Assembly: GCF_002234675.1 (NCBI RefSeq)
Contig: NC_019868.2
Location: forward strand, 5,674,433 to 5,738,432
Source: Oryzias latipes
Taxonomy: Eukaryota > Chordata > Actinopteri > Beloniformes > Adrianichthyidae
Reading direction: 5' to 3'
Length of the DNA stretch: 64,000 nucleotides
The translations under genes and the position numbers were made by a program. Under the pieces are notes generated by a model that saw only the letters and a program-made list of their open reading frames with translations, was not told the DNA's origin and made no database searches. This document shows, piece after piece, positions 11,286 to 22,976 of this stretch (position 1 is the stretch's first letter; every line of letters starts with the position of its first letter).

Positions 11286-12164
11286 GGTGGGTTAATACGA
11301 CTGCCTGAAAATAAATAATAAAGCACGGTGAGGTAGAGAATGACATACAAAGTCCCTCTGGAGGGATGCTTTTATTTTGTGTTTTAAAAGTAAATCTAAA
11401 AAATTACTGTAGCACCAGGTAAAGATATTTTTGTGTTTCAACAATGAAAGGTTTATAATGTGAATACAACATCCCTGTCTGTCTTCCCTTTCAAATTCGT
11501 GTTTCTCAAAGCTCTGACAGCTGGACAAACTTCTAACATATTTCTGCCTCCCTCTGTCATTCAACAACATTCCCACAACAATACACAGTAGAGTACAGAG
11601 CTCTGCTTTTTCCATTCTGGGGACTTCCTTTAGTGGTTACGCATTTGTTTCTCTTAGTTTCCTACAGTGATGACAGAAAAACGTAAAAAATAATCTTTGA
11701 TCAATCCCTTTGTGGTTTTCCATAATTCATTGAGTAAAATTTCTATTCTGGAGCTACAGTTTACAACATAGAGGATTTCCAATCTTGACTTTTAGAAAGT
11801 TACTTGAAGCCTTGCATTTGTATGAAACGGTATTCTTTAAATTATGATACTGAAATTAACTCCCTGCAGAATCTTATCCGGACCTTGTTTGTGCTCACTT
11901 GAGGTTCCATCCTTGCATTTCGGTTGAGTTGATGTGTGTTTTGAGACTGTATCCAAGCAACACCCAGACCCTCTTTGTTTGATCTCATTCTGACTAGGAT
12001 TTGCAGCTGCATTTCTGACCCGAGTTCTACTCCATGACCCACTTTCCGCTAGCTTTTGTCTGTTGAATAGATGACCTCTCATTCTTTTGTAGAACTCTTT
12101 GTTATAACTCTATGGCTACATAAACTAGCCCGAATCATCACCTTTTTATCCTCTGTGCTTTAGG

Positions 12165-12320
12165 CCTTAGGCACAACTGCCCTTACAGGTGTGGACACGG
12201 GCTGACTGTGAGTGTACCGCACAAAATATCAAGGTCGTAGACCACATCGAGAATCTGTAGAGCGAAAACGTTCCTGCACATTTTTTTCTACGAGTCGCAA
12301 GCAATAGGTCATGGCTAACA
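12165..12320. repeat. Dispersed repeat shared with 20707-20850
   Basis: Shares 'cacaactgccctta', 'aggtgt', 'acaaaatatcaagg', 'tagaccac' and 'gcacat' in the same order and orientation with 20707-20850. Unclassified, non-coding. Confidence 0.55.
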
Positions 12321-12646
12321 CTTATACAAAATACAAGGGGGTGAAGTAGGTGAGACGCAGGTGTGTCATTTGGGTTTTTCGTGTTTTCCATCAACCTTTA
12401 ATCCTGCGGACTGCTCAAGCAGCCATTTATTGCTGTTCACATAGAAAGTGCACACTTCTGTGCTCTTTGAGGATTCCTTGCGTGCTGCCTCAGTGTTAGA
12501 AATTATGAAATGAGACAATCAGACCATATTTTGTGTGGGCATCCTATGCATCACCTGCACACACTGTGAGTGAGGATCAGTAAGGAGTCAGTGACAACAG
12601 CGGGGCATTAGGGCAATGTAAGTGTGTGCAACTTTTATCAGCCTTA

Positions 12647-13416
12647 AGGCCCGTACACACCGGGACGAATATTCGCCGACGTTTAACGCCTCGTGACTAA
12701 ACAAAGGGCACCAATGTGAGTGTGAGCGTGAAAAACGCCACGCGTAAAAGCGCCTCGGGTTTGTTTTTTTGGTTTGACGCACCGTGTCAAAAACTATACG
12801 ACCAAGGAGAATGGCGCTTTTGCACACGTGTCTGGAGCTTCTGAAGTTACAGTAAAACACAACTTGGGGGCGCTCAAACACAAAACTGTCTTGCTGAGCA
12901 CACATACCAGCGAAGAAGATAGACGCCAAGTAGCGTCTACACTGCCGCGAAGAAATAAGACGAAGAAGATGCACTCACTGACGGACATTCTAAAATATCC
13001 CCGAAAACGCTCATGATACATTTTCAGCTCTTGTACCAGTCGATAAAACTCCCCATGTTCTTCTCTTCTCATAACTATGGGATGTACCCAAAATCGACGT
13101 CTTTTCCGGCGTCTAGCTGGAGCTACTGGTGCTTGAAATATTCATGTTTTCTTTGTATTATTCTGACAAGCGCGTAAATACTTGCTCTCTTCTTCTGAGT
13201 GAAAAGCGACTTTAAGAAGCGAAAGTTGCGCAGCGCCACCTTGTGTACAGGGGAATTTCTGTTTTACATTAAGCGCCATCTAATGTCAGGGAATGAAATT
13301 GCATGTTCGCTCGGCTCATCATCAGCGAAAATCGCCTGGGTGTGAACACAAAAAACGTGGCGAAAAACGCTGGCGAATAACGGCTACCGAATATTCGTCC
13401 CGGTGTGTACGGGCCT
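12647..13416 (-). mobile_element. PIF/Harbinger non-autonomous element H2 (770 bp)
   Basis: Terminal inverted repeats starting AGGCCCGTACACACCGGGAC, flanked by TTA on both sides (12644-12646 and 13417-13419). Contains part of the first transposase exon on the minus strand, with its own internal deletion that removes the serine/acidic segment but keeps 'EEHGEFYRLVQELK'. Confidence 0.92.
12794..13072 (-). pseudogene. Harbinger transposase N-terminal fragment in H2
   Basis: The frame reads 'MRREEHGEFYRLVQELKMYH' then '[19 protein letters not shown]', the N-terminal segment before the DDE domain of HARBI1-like transposases. Downstream residues come from the reverse complement of the element's subterminal DNA, not from transposase. 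No catalytic residues. Confidence 0.8.
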
Positions 13417-13419
13417 TTA

Positions 13420-15100
13420 AGAATACTTCACAAAACACTCCATCTAGTTCATCTTTTTTTTCCCTTTCACATAAAAGCTTCTTTCAGGTATTTTTATTAA
13501 ATTCAAAAATCCAAATAAATAATCACATGATCCATCTTTTTGCTCTTCTGTCATTGGGTACCTCTTGTGGGCTGCAGTCACAGGAAATGACTAAAGACGG
13601 GGTCTGCACTGAACCTCCAACATTACCGTTTGCTGCAAAAAATGCAAAAAAACCCTTTTAAAAAACCAATTTATCATCGTCAAACAGTCCGTAACAAATC
13701 GTTCAGGATTTTCAATAGCTGTGGTTTATGTCAGAGAAGTGCGTCAGTCATGTCATTGCATGTCTTCTTCATACATGTTAAAGAAAAAGTAAAAACTAAT
13801 ATTTTCCCTTTTATTTTAATTAAAGCTTTATCTTAATATCAGCACTGACTATGATCACGGAAAGATTAAAAAACAAAGGTTTAAAGACTTTTCAAAGACA
13901 GAGGGAAAACTTTTAGCTTACAGTTTAGTGCAGACTAAAGGGATAATCTGCTTTTAATCTTAATGTAGACGCAGAGTCCAGGGAGTCTTTAAAGACACAA
14001 ATTGAAAAACTGATTGTTTTACCACATTGTTGTTAAAGGAAAAACTTTTCTTTTTCAAACTGCAATCCTCCAGTTACATAACAGCAATTTATGGAGGATC
14101 TTGGACAATTCCTAGAAAACGTGGTGTAACTAATAAAGCAGCAGGTCAGATTGGTGCTGTGATTTCATCCTGCATTGTGGAGTCAGCAAGTCTGCGGCAA
14201 ATATTTATATCTGACACTCAGAGTTAGCATCATTGACAGAAAATCAATGAAAGAAAATATTGACAAGTTATTTTCAATTTGACATACAATACAAAGAGTC
14301 AGAATAAGTTAGAATGATCTTGTTTGAATCCACAGACTACCTGGCGACATGTCATGAAGTCACGATCAACACAAAAGCAAAAGAAAACGCAAACAAGAAA
14401 CAATAGACTTGAAGTACTCGGACAGTTCCTGTACATGTCAGACTAACTGTACATCAACGTATGTTTTTGCTGCAGTAATTTCACAGCTGTTTGTGCTTTC
14501 TTATGACACTGAGACAGAGATTATAGTTTGCATCCAGCAGTGAAGTTTATGGACTGAGACTTATGTCTGAGAGAGGTTTGGTTCAGATGGAAAACCGTCT
14601 TCCAGAGCACTGGTTTTAAAAAAAAAATCAATGAATGAACAAGAGTGGAGGCTACGTAGATTCTTTGACGGAAACACAAGTCTTCAATCAATTGACTTTA
14701 TATTAAAACTTAATATGAGGCTGTATTGTTTATTTGATGCATTCCAATAATTCAGCATTTTGTTTTTGTGGTTTGAAACTAAAAAAGCATGGAGTGGATT
14801 TCACTTTATAAAAATTACAACAATGAAGGTGTTTGGTTTCTATGAGATTCCCCCTTTTATGATATCATCAACATAAAACAGGACTTTTGTCTGTATCACT
14901 TTGATAAAAGTTTAGTCAATTGGAAATCAGGAGATTTCCACTTCAGGTGTTTTGTTCAGTATGAATAATTATTTTCAGATTTCCTTATGTGCAACACTTG
15001 TCAATGTGGCTTTAATATTTCATTTGCCGTTTTTGTTGGAAAAATTCCAGGTTTTTGATATTTCTAAGTGACCAATCTGTTAATCAGAGATCTTTTCTCG
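13420..15100. other. Intergenic, nothing recognised
   Basis: AT-rich, no conserved reading frame; short frames such as 13293-13661 + overlap the H2 end and have no domain. Confidence 0.5.
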
Positions 15101-15907
15101 TTGACTGTATAAGAGAACTGGACTGAGTGATAGGGACATAATCATAGGAAATGGCTTACTTAAAGCTCCAGCAAAATGAAAAAAATGATTCAGTCGCCAT
15201 TTTTCCGCGATACAGATGCCACCATGTTGGAACCAGACGTGGTCAGTGAGCAGTGATTGGTCAGAAATCTATCAATCGAATGTTTATAACGTTCGACCAG
15301 TAGGGCCAGAAGGTACTGCAAACTTTTACTGAGGCATCTGATTGGCCAGTTTATAAGTTGAATAAGCGAGGACATGTTAAAAAAAGATAGAGCAAAACTG
15401 GTTGTTAATAATTATAATAATGGATTAGTTTTTTCTGCGCTTTTCCAGACGCTCAAAGCGCTTACAGTGTGTCCATTATTCATTCACCCCTCATTCATAC
15501 TTGGTGATGGTAACTACTGTTGTAGCGACAGCTGCCCTGGGGCAGACTGACAGAGTCGTGGCTGCCAGTTCGCGCCTACGGCCCCTCTGACCATCACCGG
15601 GACATTTATACACATTCACACACCAGTGGAGCCACACTGGAGGCAGGGAGGGTGAAGTGTCTTGCCCAAGGACACAACGACAGTTGGCTGGTGGGAGCGG
15701 GGATCGAACCGCTGAGCCTTCGATCATTGGACAACCTGCTCAACCGCCTTAGCCACTGCTGCCCTCTGACCAATGGATTGACTGAGTAACAGCTGTTTGT
15801 TTCTTTATAGAATTCTATGGGATTTTGGATTCTTGGAACCAGCGCGTACTTCCTGTTTGGCACGCAAGGGGGAGAGGTCACTCAGTCCACTTCTCATGAA
15901 CAGTCAA
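15101..15907 (+). mobile_element. Long-TIR MITE, copy A (carries a nested SINE)
   Basis: Begins 'ttgactgtataagagaactg' and ends with the complement-like 'tcacttctcatgaacagtcaa'-type terminus. Body sequence ('ccaccatgttggaaccaga', 'tctatgggattttgg', 'tacttcctgtttgg') is shared with copies at 35006, 44776, 56074, 57843 and 62891. A SINE at 15418-15764 interrupts it. No coding frame. Confidence 0.85.
15418..15764 (-). repeat. tRNA-derived SINE nested in MITE copy A
   Basis: On the minus strand the head (15764) gives 'gggcagcagtggctaaggcg' with an A-box-like TGGCTAAGGCGG (complement of 15744-15755) and a textbook B box GGTTCGATCCC (complement of 15700-15710). These are internal pol III promoter boxes. 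The 3' end is AT-rich ('attataataatgg' region at about 15405). Not a functional tRNA: no cloverleaf beyond the boxes. Confidence 0.85.
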
Positions 15908-15909
15908 TG

Positions 15910-17355
15910 TTTTTTTTTTTTTTACCAACAAGTCTAATGCTTAAAACCCCAAATAACTTCACAAATGATTTCTGACACAACACAATTTGAAGTAAAGGTT
16001 GAGTTCTCCTCAGAGGTTTTATAAACTATTGTGTTTTACTGAAAATACACAAACCAGGAATAAACAAGTACATATCTGGTTTAAAATGAATTGATGTTTT
16101 TTACGAAACATGTTTAAATACAATAAGTGTCCACATCTTTAGAATGTTTTAAAACCGCTAAAGGCTGAGAAAAAAGTACAGAACTAGATTCCACAATTGT
16201 TCTTTCTTTTGCTGTCTTACAACTATTTGCAGTTTAAAAGCACAGACCCGTCTCTTCAATGAGGCTGAAGTAGTTTTCCTAATCAGGCCAACTCAAATAA
16301 ATCAGGTTGCAACCACAACGTTTCAAACACACGGTTTCAGGTTCTTCCATTTTGCTGCAGTGCTAAAAAAATTCCACGTTTTTTGCAACGCCAATGCAGA
16401 AAGGTTTTAGGGTCACAAGTTAAAAACCTTTTCAAACTTTTCCTAATGGATGTGTGCCACACTAAGCCGTTAAACAAGACAATTCAAACATGAATATATG
16501 GCGTCTCCAGATTATTCCAAGCTGCAGCTTTGTCCCAGCACATAGTTCAGATAACTCTTTAGATTTCTATGTTCATGCATGTCGGTGTGGCTAATGGGAT
16601 GTAAAGTGAGTGCAAATGACATGTTTTTCTCCCAAAGAGCAGCTTTACAATGCGTCGGTGCAGCCGAGCTCCTCCAGCCACACATCACAGAACATGTGGA
16701 GAAAGCCAAGCCAGCTTTATCACTCACTTACTCTCCCGTGAAAACACATTTTGGCACTTTAGCAACTTGACAAACTTGGACCACACTCTGTTATGACTAG
16801 TGCTGCTGCATTTCAAGGCAGTCTTTCAGAATGAGATCTGCACTGTAGCGAAAGGCCAGTCAGTGTGCTGGAAAACTGATCTCTTATTTAAGCCCTTCTC
16901 TACGCAAAGGGGTCCCTTAAATCATGCACTTTATACCTCCGGCCGGGGGTTCACCGCCTCGCCACAGGGTGGGAGGAGTGCATGATGGAGAAAACACGAC
17001 AGGATATCACTACAGTGGGTTTGAAGAAAAGAGAAAATGAGACAGAGGGACTGCAAAGGCAGCAGGAGGAGCTGAGGAGAGAGAGGCCACAGGGGGGGAA
17101 ATTATTCAATAAATTCACAAAAAAGAGAAGATTTACTGGCAGAAACTGTAAAAAGAACTTCTAAAATCACTGAAGCTAATTCCTTGTCATCAGTTCTATG
17201 TAGAGGAACCTAAAAAAGACTATTTACAAGCTCTACCTATTTTTACTATAAGAAATCATTTATCCACTACTCAAAATTATTAGTTAACTATTTGCTTTGA
17301 TAATATGACTTTCTTAGATTTGTTGATCCCTTAATCTCTGAGCTAAAACATTCCT
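15910..17355. other. Intergenic, nothing recognised
   Basis: No conserved frame. The open frames at 16512-16727 (-) and 16579-16770 (+) overlap on opposite strands and have no domain. Confidence 0.5.
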
Positions 17356-17359
17356 AAAC

Positions 17360-17757
17360 TCTTCAACCCTTTACACAATCAAAAGCGTTAATTGTGTATG
17401 AACTCGAAGCGCGTGGGTTACTAAGGTGTCACTGGTGACGGCACTGCTGGTAACCATTTAAAACCGCAGCTTAAGCTCAAGAGTTAACATCCTTTCGACT
17501 ACAACACCTCTTCAGCCGCAGTCAATGTAAATCAACTGATCCTGTCACAAGAAAAAGGGGTTTTGTGCCGTTATGCAACACTTTTAATGTGTTGCATATC
17601 AGCACAAAGTTCATGTGAAAAACTGCTTTTCTCCCTGTCAGAATCAGCGGATTCACGTCGATTGTGTAAACAGTCGAGGAGTTACAGGACACAAAGAGCG
17701 TGTGTTATTTAAAGGTTGAAGGCGACATCTATGATGTTTAAGGATTAAAGGGTTAAG
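17360..17757 (+). mobile_element. Putative MITE with CTTCAACCCTTTA / TAAAGGGTTAAGG ends
   Basis: Starts 'cttcaaccctttacac' and ends 'gattaaagggttaagg', a short terminal inverted repeat. The interior parallels 7300-7575. Non-coding. Confidence 0.6.
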
Positions 17758-17779
17758 GAACACTAATACTACATTCTTT

Positions 17780-18295
17780 ATACCATGGTCCGGGTGAATA
17801 CTCAATTCTGATTGGCTGCTGGATGTGCATTAAAACCTGATAACCGCACGGTGAAAAAAGAAGTTCCGGTCACCTAGCTTAAATGTTTTGTATGACTGCG
17901 CCGGCTTCTTTTAAACAACCTTTTGCTTCTTCATTTGGACAAAAACAAGCAGTAAGAGGTGAACTTTCTCTCTGAACTGATGCTTTATTCAACCCATCGG
18001 GGCGATCAGCATATATATATCGCCGAATCTTGACTGCAGCGGTGATGCGGCGCGACGCAGACTGTGTGTTACGTGATGCGGCGCATCAAAGCGATCCAAA
18101 TCAGAAAAAAACGAGAATTAAGGACTAAAAACTGGTTGATATGTATTGCTTTTGTAAGTGACCATGGTTTAAGCGGGTTAATGGCCTTTGAAGTGTGCGT
18201 TATTACTTTTTAACGCATTTCGCGGAAGCAACCGGTTCAGGCTTCCACGGCGTGCGTTAAAAAGTAATAACGCACACTTCGTCGGCCATTAACCC
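17780..18295. mobile_element. Palindromic MITE ending in a 121-bp hairpin
   Basis: Both 17783 and 18160 carry 'accatggt', and the segment 18175-18295 is a near-perfect inverted repeat centred at about 18235: 'gaagtgtgcgttattacttt' on the left is mirrored by 'aaagtaataacgcacacttc' on the right, and the centre 'ggaagcaaccggtt...gcttcc' folds further. The outer extent to 17780 is inferred. Confidence 0.7.
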
Positions 18296-18728
18296 TTACT
18301 TAACTGACCTAATGATGATTTTAGTCAAAAAAAAATTCCATTCAATGAAGCATAAAATTAGGAATCCCATTAGTTCATACGGGGTAGCAACCCTGAGCGT
18401 GCGCTCAAAATTTTTGTTTTGCATCCAATCAGTAATGCTGGACTTTCATAGACCTTATTGAAGACAATCAGACTAAAATATTTGGACATCTCTAGAGTGT
18501 ACCAACATGATAGTGTGAGTGATAAACACCAAGGAATCTGCAGCAGAAAGGTTAGAGCCATGACATTTTAAATCCAGTCTCAAACCTGAAAACAGAGAGA
18601 AGGGTCGTTAAATATGAATAACATTTAACATACGTGTGGGCAGCTGTGTGCTTCTCTACTGCAAAATGAGGGGACTGAAAGGAACCCAACAAGGAAGAGC
18701 CACAGCAGAGAAACCAGATAAGGTCTTA

Positions 18729-19514
18729 AGGCCCGTACACACCGGGACGAATATCGGCACACGTTATTCGCCAGCGTTTTTCAACACGTTTTTTGTGTTC
18801 ACACCCAGGCGATTTTCGCCGAGATTTACTGAAATACCCCCTGTACACAAAGTGGCGCTGCGCAACTTTACGCTTCTTAAAGTCGCTTTTCACTCAGAAG
18901 AAGAGAGCAAGTATTTACACGCTTGTCAGAATAATACAAAGAAAACATGAATATTTCAAGCATCAGTAGCTCTAGCTCCAGTTCCAGCGATGAAGAAATT
19001 ATTGTTCTGTTGAATGATGAAAGACGTCGATTTTGGGTACATCCCATAGTTACGAGAAGAGAAGAACATGGGGAGTTTTATCGACTGGTACAAGAGCTGA
19101 AAATGTATCATGAGCGTTTTCGGGGATATTTTAGAATGTCCGTCAGTGAGTGCATCTTCTTCGTCTTATTTCTTCGTGGCAGTGTAGACGCTACATGGCG
19201 TATATCTTCTTCGCCGTGACGTATGTGTGCTAAGCAAGACAGTTTTGTGTTTGAGCGTCCCCAAGTTGTTTTTTTACTGTAACTTCAGAAGCTCCAGACA
19301 CGTGTGCAAAAGCGCCATTCTCCTTGGTCGTATAGTTTTTGACGCGGCACGTCAAACCAAAAAAACGAACCCGAGGCGTTTTTAAAAAAAATGACGCTTT
19401 TACGCGTGGCGTTTTTTGCGTGTGCACACTCACATTGGTGCCCTTTGTTTAGTCACCAGGCGTTAAACGTCGGCGAATATCACGCGCGAAATTCATCCCG
19501 GTGTGAACAAGCCT
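18729..19514 (+). mobile_element. PIF/Harbinger non-autonomous element H3 (786 bp)
   Basis: Same terminal inverted repeats as H1, H2, H4 and H5, flanked by TTA at 18726-18728 and 19515-19517. The only copy in the window with the transposase exon on the plus strand. Confidence 0.92.
18947..19219 (+). pseudogene. Harbinger transposase N-terminal exon fragment in H3
   Basis: A 90-codon frame: 'MNISSISSSSSSSSDEEIIV', then 'RRRFWVHPIVTRREEHGEF' and 'YFRMSVSECIFF'. This matches the start of HARBI1-like transposases (about 350-400 aa when complete), which cut and paste the element with a separate Myb-like partner. It stops before any DDE residue, so it is non-functional. Confidence 0.85.
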
Positions 19515-19517
19515 TTA

Positions 19518-20890
19518 GAAAACCAAAAACCTCAACGCTGTGGCAGACAATGAGGCACTGTCACTCTCATAAGAAAATCGAGACTGCAAGCAAATGTTTT
19601 GAAAAATGTTGGAGACGCTCTGACTAATGCTGTTTAAAATTTGTCACAAACTGTTTCTCTGTGCAACCGAACGATTAGCTTGTCAGTTTTGAAGTGTGGG
19701 ATTATGGTTACCGTGGATCTTTTACCAGAGTTGTTTTTTTTCATTAAACACAAATATTCTAGCAGAAATCTTTTTGAAATCCAAGTAAGGTTAGAGTAAA
19801 AAGTTGGGCTTAGTTTTTCCCAAAGACTGTAAAACATGTGCCAAGCGTGTCAAGCCACTTTGTAATTTGTTTTCTTTGACTGGAAGAATTTTTGAGATTT
19901 GGAAAGTGCCAGTTCTGTCACCAAACCCTGACCCACAAGTTCTGTTTTTACTTCAAAAAAAGCATCACATTTTGCTTTAACATTTAGACAAACCATTGCA
20001 AACTCAGAGTAAAGGACAGCTAGAGGCGCTGAGTCAGCAGCTGTTTTTCTGAAAGTGAATTTATATGTGCTGTGTTTTAGTACTCTACAGTCACCCAACA
20101 CCACAGAACAGAACGGATCCATGATTCTTCCATATCTCCCCATAATCTGCCTTGGCCATAACCTCTAATACTTTCTTGTGAGACTGTGGTGGGGTTTAAC
20201 GACTAATGGCACAGACATTCACCAAAGTAAGTTAATATGCAAACACTCCATTTCTTTGAGGCCAAATCTCAGCACCCACACAAAGATTCATCACATAGTT
20301 CAGGCAGGTCAGGTAGATCGAGTGATACAGTTAACGTCAAGCAAATCACAATAAGAAGACAATTTTAGTTAGATTCAAAAACACAATAACAGGGTTTATG
20401 GGAGAGATGAAAAAAATCCTTCAAGGTAGATTTATGACCAAAAGAAAAGCATTGGGACAAGCAAGATAAGATCCATAGCTTGAGTTTCTTCGCCTCATAT
20501 TTCGTATATTGCTTCTGATTCTTCTCTATAAAGCAACCCCAAAGCAGTATTTTGATCCATTCGTGCATTTCTGAGTATTCCAATAAAAACCTTCATTCTA
20601 AGCACCAGCCCCTCCCAATTCATGAAAACGAGCTGGTTCTCACATTGTGACGTGGATAAGTGTTCAAAATACTCCCACAACAATCCCAGCTTCACCAGCA
20701 GCCTGAGTCACAACTGCCCTTAAAGGTGTCTGTGGCGTAAAATAGGCAACACAGGTGGCCAATACAAAATATCAAGGGCATAGACCACTCTGTGAGCCCA
20801 TAGCATCAAAATGTTCATGCACATTGTATTTATAGGCGACAGGTTGTAGTTAGGGGTGTGACGATAACCGCATCACCGTGGTGATGATTC
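19518..20890. other. Intergenic, one minor repeat
   Basis: No gene recognised. 20707-20850 is the partner of the repeat at 12165-12320. Confidence 0.5.
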
Positions 20891-20973
20891 ATCACCCTAA
20901 AAACTCTTTGTTAGCAACGTGTCCTAAGAGTTCCTTAAGAAGTCTTTAGCTTGTCCAAAATGCAGCAGCTAAA

Positions 20974-21330
20974 TTGTTAGCAGGAACTAGCAAAAGAGAT
21001 CACATCACTCCTGTGTTCCCAGTTGATTCAAGAATCAAGTTCAAAATCCTCCTGCTAACCTATAAGGCCTCACATGGTATGGCCCCGTCCTATATTAAGG
21101 ACCTCATAGTCCCTTACTATCCAATGAGAACACTTTGCTCGCAAAATGCAGGACTGCTTGTGGTTCCTAGAATTAGTAAAAGTACGGTTGGAGGTAGAGC
21201 GTTTAGCCACCAAGGCCCTGTCTTATGGAATAAACTCCCAGCTCATGTAAGAGAGGCCGACTCAGTTTCTACATTCAAAGTTAGACTGAAAACGTTCCTC
21301 TTTAGACAGGCTTATTGTCAGACTAGCTAG
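20974..21330 (+). pseudogene. L2 reverse transcriptase C-terminal fragment
   Basis: Reads 'QNAAAKLLAGTSKRDHITPV' across the frame start, then 'RIKFKILLLTYKASHGMAPS', 'PRISKSTVGGRAFSHQGPVL', 'WNKLPAHVREADSVSTFKVR' and 'LKTFLFRQAY'. These are the classic closing motifs of fish L2/CR1-group polyproteins. An in-frame stop lies just upstream (about 20947), and the catalytic palm is absent because of 5' truncation. Confidence 0.92.
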
Positions 21331-22046
21331 TATTCAGAGATTATTTAACTTACTGCTATTGTTTTTAAATTAAACTTAACAATTACAATAAAGTTGTTAG
21401 TAGGCTGCTAGAAGTTTGAAGCTAGGGTAGCTATGGTGCACTGGGGTTCTGTCCTCTACTCTCATCTACTTCTACCCTCCTTCTCTCCTCTCTTCTTAAT
21501 CATTATTCATCATTTAGTTCCCTCTGTTTGGTGCAGTGTGATTCATGTATTGTCCCTATCCCTCTCCCCTCCTGGGGAGTGGGAGTGCTTCCTGATTCCA
21601 GTTGGCTTATCCATGCTCCTGTACCTGACCGTGTACCTCGTCTCTGGCTCACCTCTGCTCCTGCTTCTACACCTGGCTGTGGATCCCGTCTTCGGCTTGT
21701 CTTGCGCCCCCAGCCGTCCCCCAACTCCGTCCCCCAACTTCATCTGGATGAAGATCATTTGCTGGACTTTAGACATGTAGTTGTAGGGTTAGATAAGCTA
21801 ATTCTTCTCTATGAGTTCTGGTCATCGCCTGTCCATCCTGGGGGAGGATCCCTCCTTCATGTGGACACCCCTGAGGTTTCTCCGTTTTTTCCGGAATCCG
21901 TGTTTTTTTTAGGAGTTTTTCCTTACCGCGAAGGGGGGTCTAAGGGCAGGGATGCCAGTTTAGTTTAGTCTATTTAGTTAAAGTTTAGTATTATCCTATT
22001 GAATTCTATGCATTTATGATCCTTTTATGAATGTATGTTTACCTTA

Positions 22047-22897
22047 AGGCCCGTACACCGGGACAAATTTCGCGCGCGATATTTGCCAACGTTTAACTCC
22101 TCGTGACTAAACAAAGGGCACCAATGTGAGTGTGCACACCGACGCGAAAAACGCCACGCGTCAAAGCCATTTTTTTTAAAAATGCCTCGGGTTCGTGTTT
22201 TTGGTTTGACGTTCCGCGTCAAAAACTATACGACCAATGAGAATGGCGCTTTCGCACACGTGTCTGGAGCTTCTGAAGTTACTGCAAAACACAACTTGGG
22301 GGCGCTCAAACACAAAACTGCCTTCCTGAGCACACATACGTCACGGCGAAGAAGATATACGCCATGTAGCGTCTACACTGCCGCGAAGAAATAAGACGAA
22401 GAAGATGCACTCACTGACGGACATTCTAAAATATCCCCGAAAACGCTCATGATACATTTTCAGCTCTTGTACCAGTCGATAAAACTCCCCATGTTGTTGT
22501 CTTCTCGTAACTATGGGATGTACCCAAAATCGATGTCTTTTCCGGCATCTTTCATCATTCAACAGAACAATAATTTCTTCATCGCTGGAACTGGAGCTGG
22601 AGCTACTGGTGCTTGAAACATTCATGTTTTCTTTGTATGATTCTGACAAGCGCGTAAATACTTGCTCTCTTCTTCTGAATGAAAAGCGAGTTTAAGAAGC
22701 GTAAAGTTGCGCAGCGCCACTTTGTGTACAGGGGGTATTTCTGTTTACATTAAGCGCCATCTAATGTCAGGGAATGAAACTGGATGTTCGCTCGGCTAAT
22801 CATCAGCGAAAATCGCCTGGGTGTGAACACAAAAAACGTGTTGAAAAACGCTGGCGAATAACGGCTAGCGAATATTCGTCCCGGTGTGTACGGGCCT
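22047..22897 (-). mobile_element. PIF/Harbinger non-autonomous element H4 (851 bp), nested in L2
   Basis: TTA at 22044-22046 and 22898-22900. The longest of the five copies. It keeps the transposase exon fragment on the minus strand. Confidence 0.92.
22341..22649 (-). pseudogene. Harbinger transposase N-terminal exon fragment in H4
   Basis: 102 codons: serine-rich acidic start, 'DEEIIVLLNDERCRKRHRF', 'WVHPIVTRRQQHGEFYRL', '[19 protein letters not shown]'. More complete than H3 (keeps the basic CRKRHR segment). No DDE domain. Confidence 0.85.
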
Positions 22898-22976
22898 TTA
22901 GAACTACCTGTACGAAGCCCATTGAGACGACTGTTGTGAATTTGGGCTATACAGATAAAATGGAATTGAATTGAAT

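Larger units (their letters stand above)
9966..12646. other. Gene-free interval with minor repeats
   Basis: About 2.7 kb without a recognisable gene. A block near 10360-10560 ('acttaacaataagggtcact', 'ttaatgcatgattaa') resembles a common fish DNA-transposon end. A tRNA-SINE-like tail occurs at about 11100-11285 ('tcttgcccaaggacacta'). The segment 12165-12320 is repeated in diverged form at 20707-20850. Confidence 0.5.
20905..22976 (+). mobile_element. 5'-truncated L2 LINE split by a Harbinger insertion
   Basis: An L2-type element: reverse transcriptase C-terminus (20974-21330), a long 3' UTR sharing 'gggggaggatccctccttc' with the copies at 1 and 3345, then interruption by H4 at 22047-22897. 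The tail resumes at 22901 ('gaactacctgtacgaagccc', 'gtgaatttgggctatacag') and ends in 'attgaattgaatc' at 22976. Comparison with 240-368 shows the join is exactly where H4 sits, with TTA duplicated. Confidence 0.88.

Noticed and set aside
15700..15764. Possible tRNA gene on the minus strand
   Set aside because: Good A and B boxes, but no convincing acceptor or anticodon stem; it is the head of a SINE. The same applies to 52046-52110 and 53590-53650.
21433..21968. Open frames of 115 and 146 codons
   Set aside because: They lie in the L2 3' UTR, and the same DNA at 3480-3846 has different frames; no protein domain.
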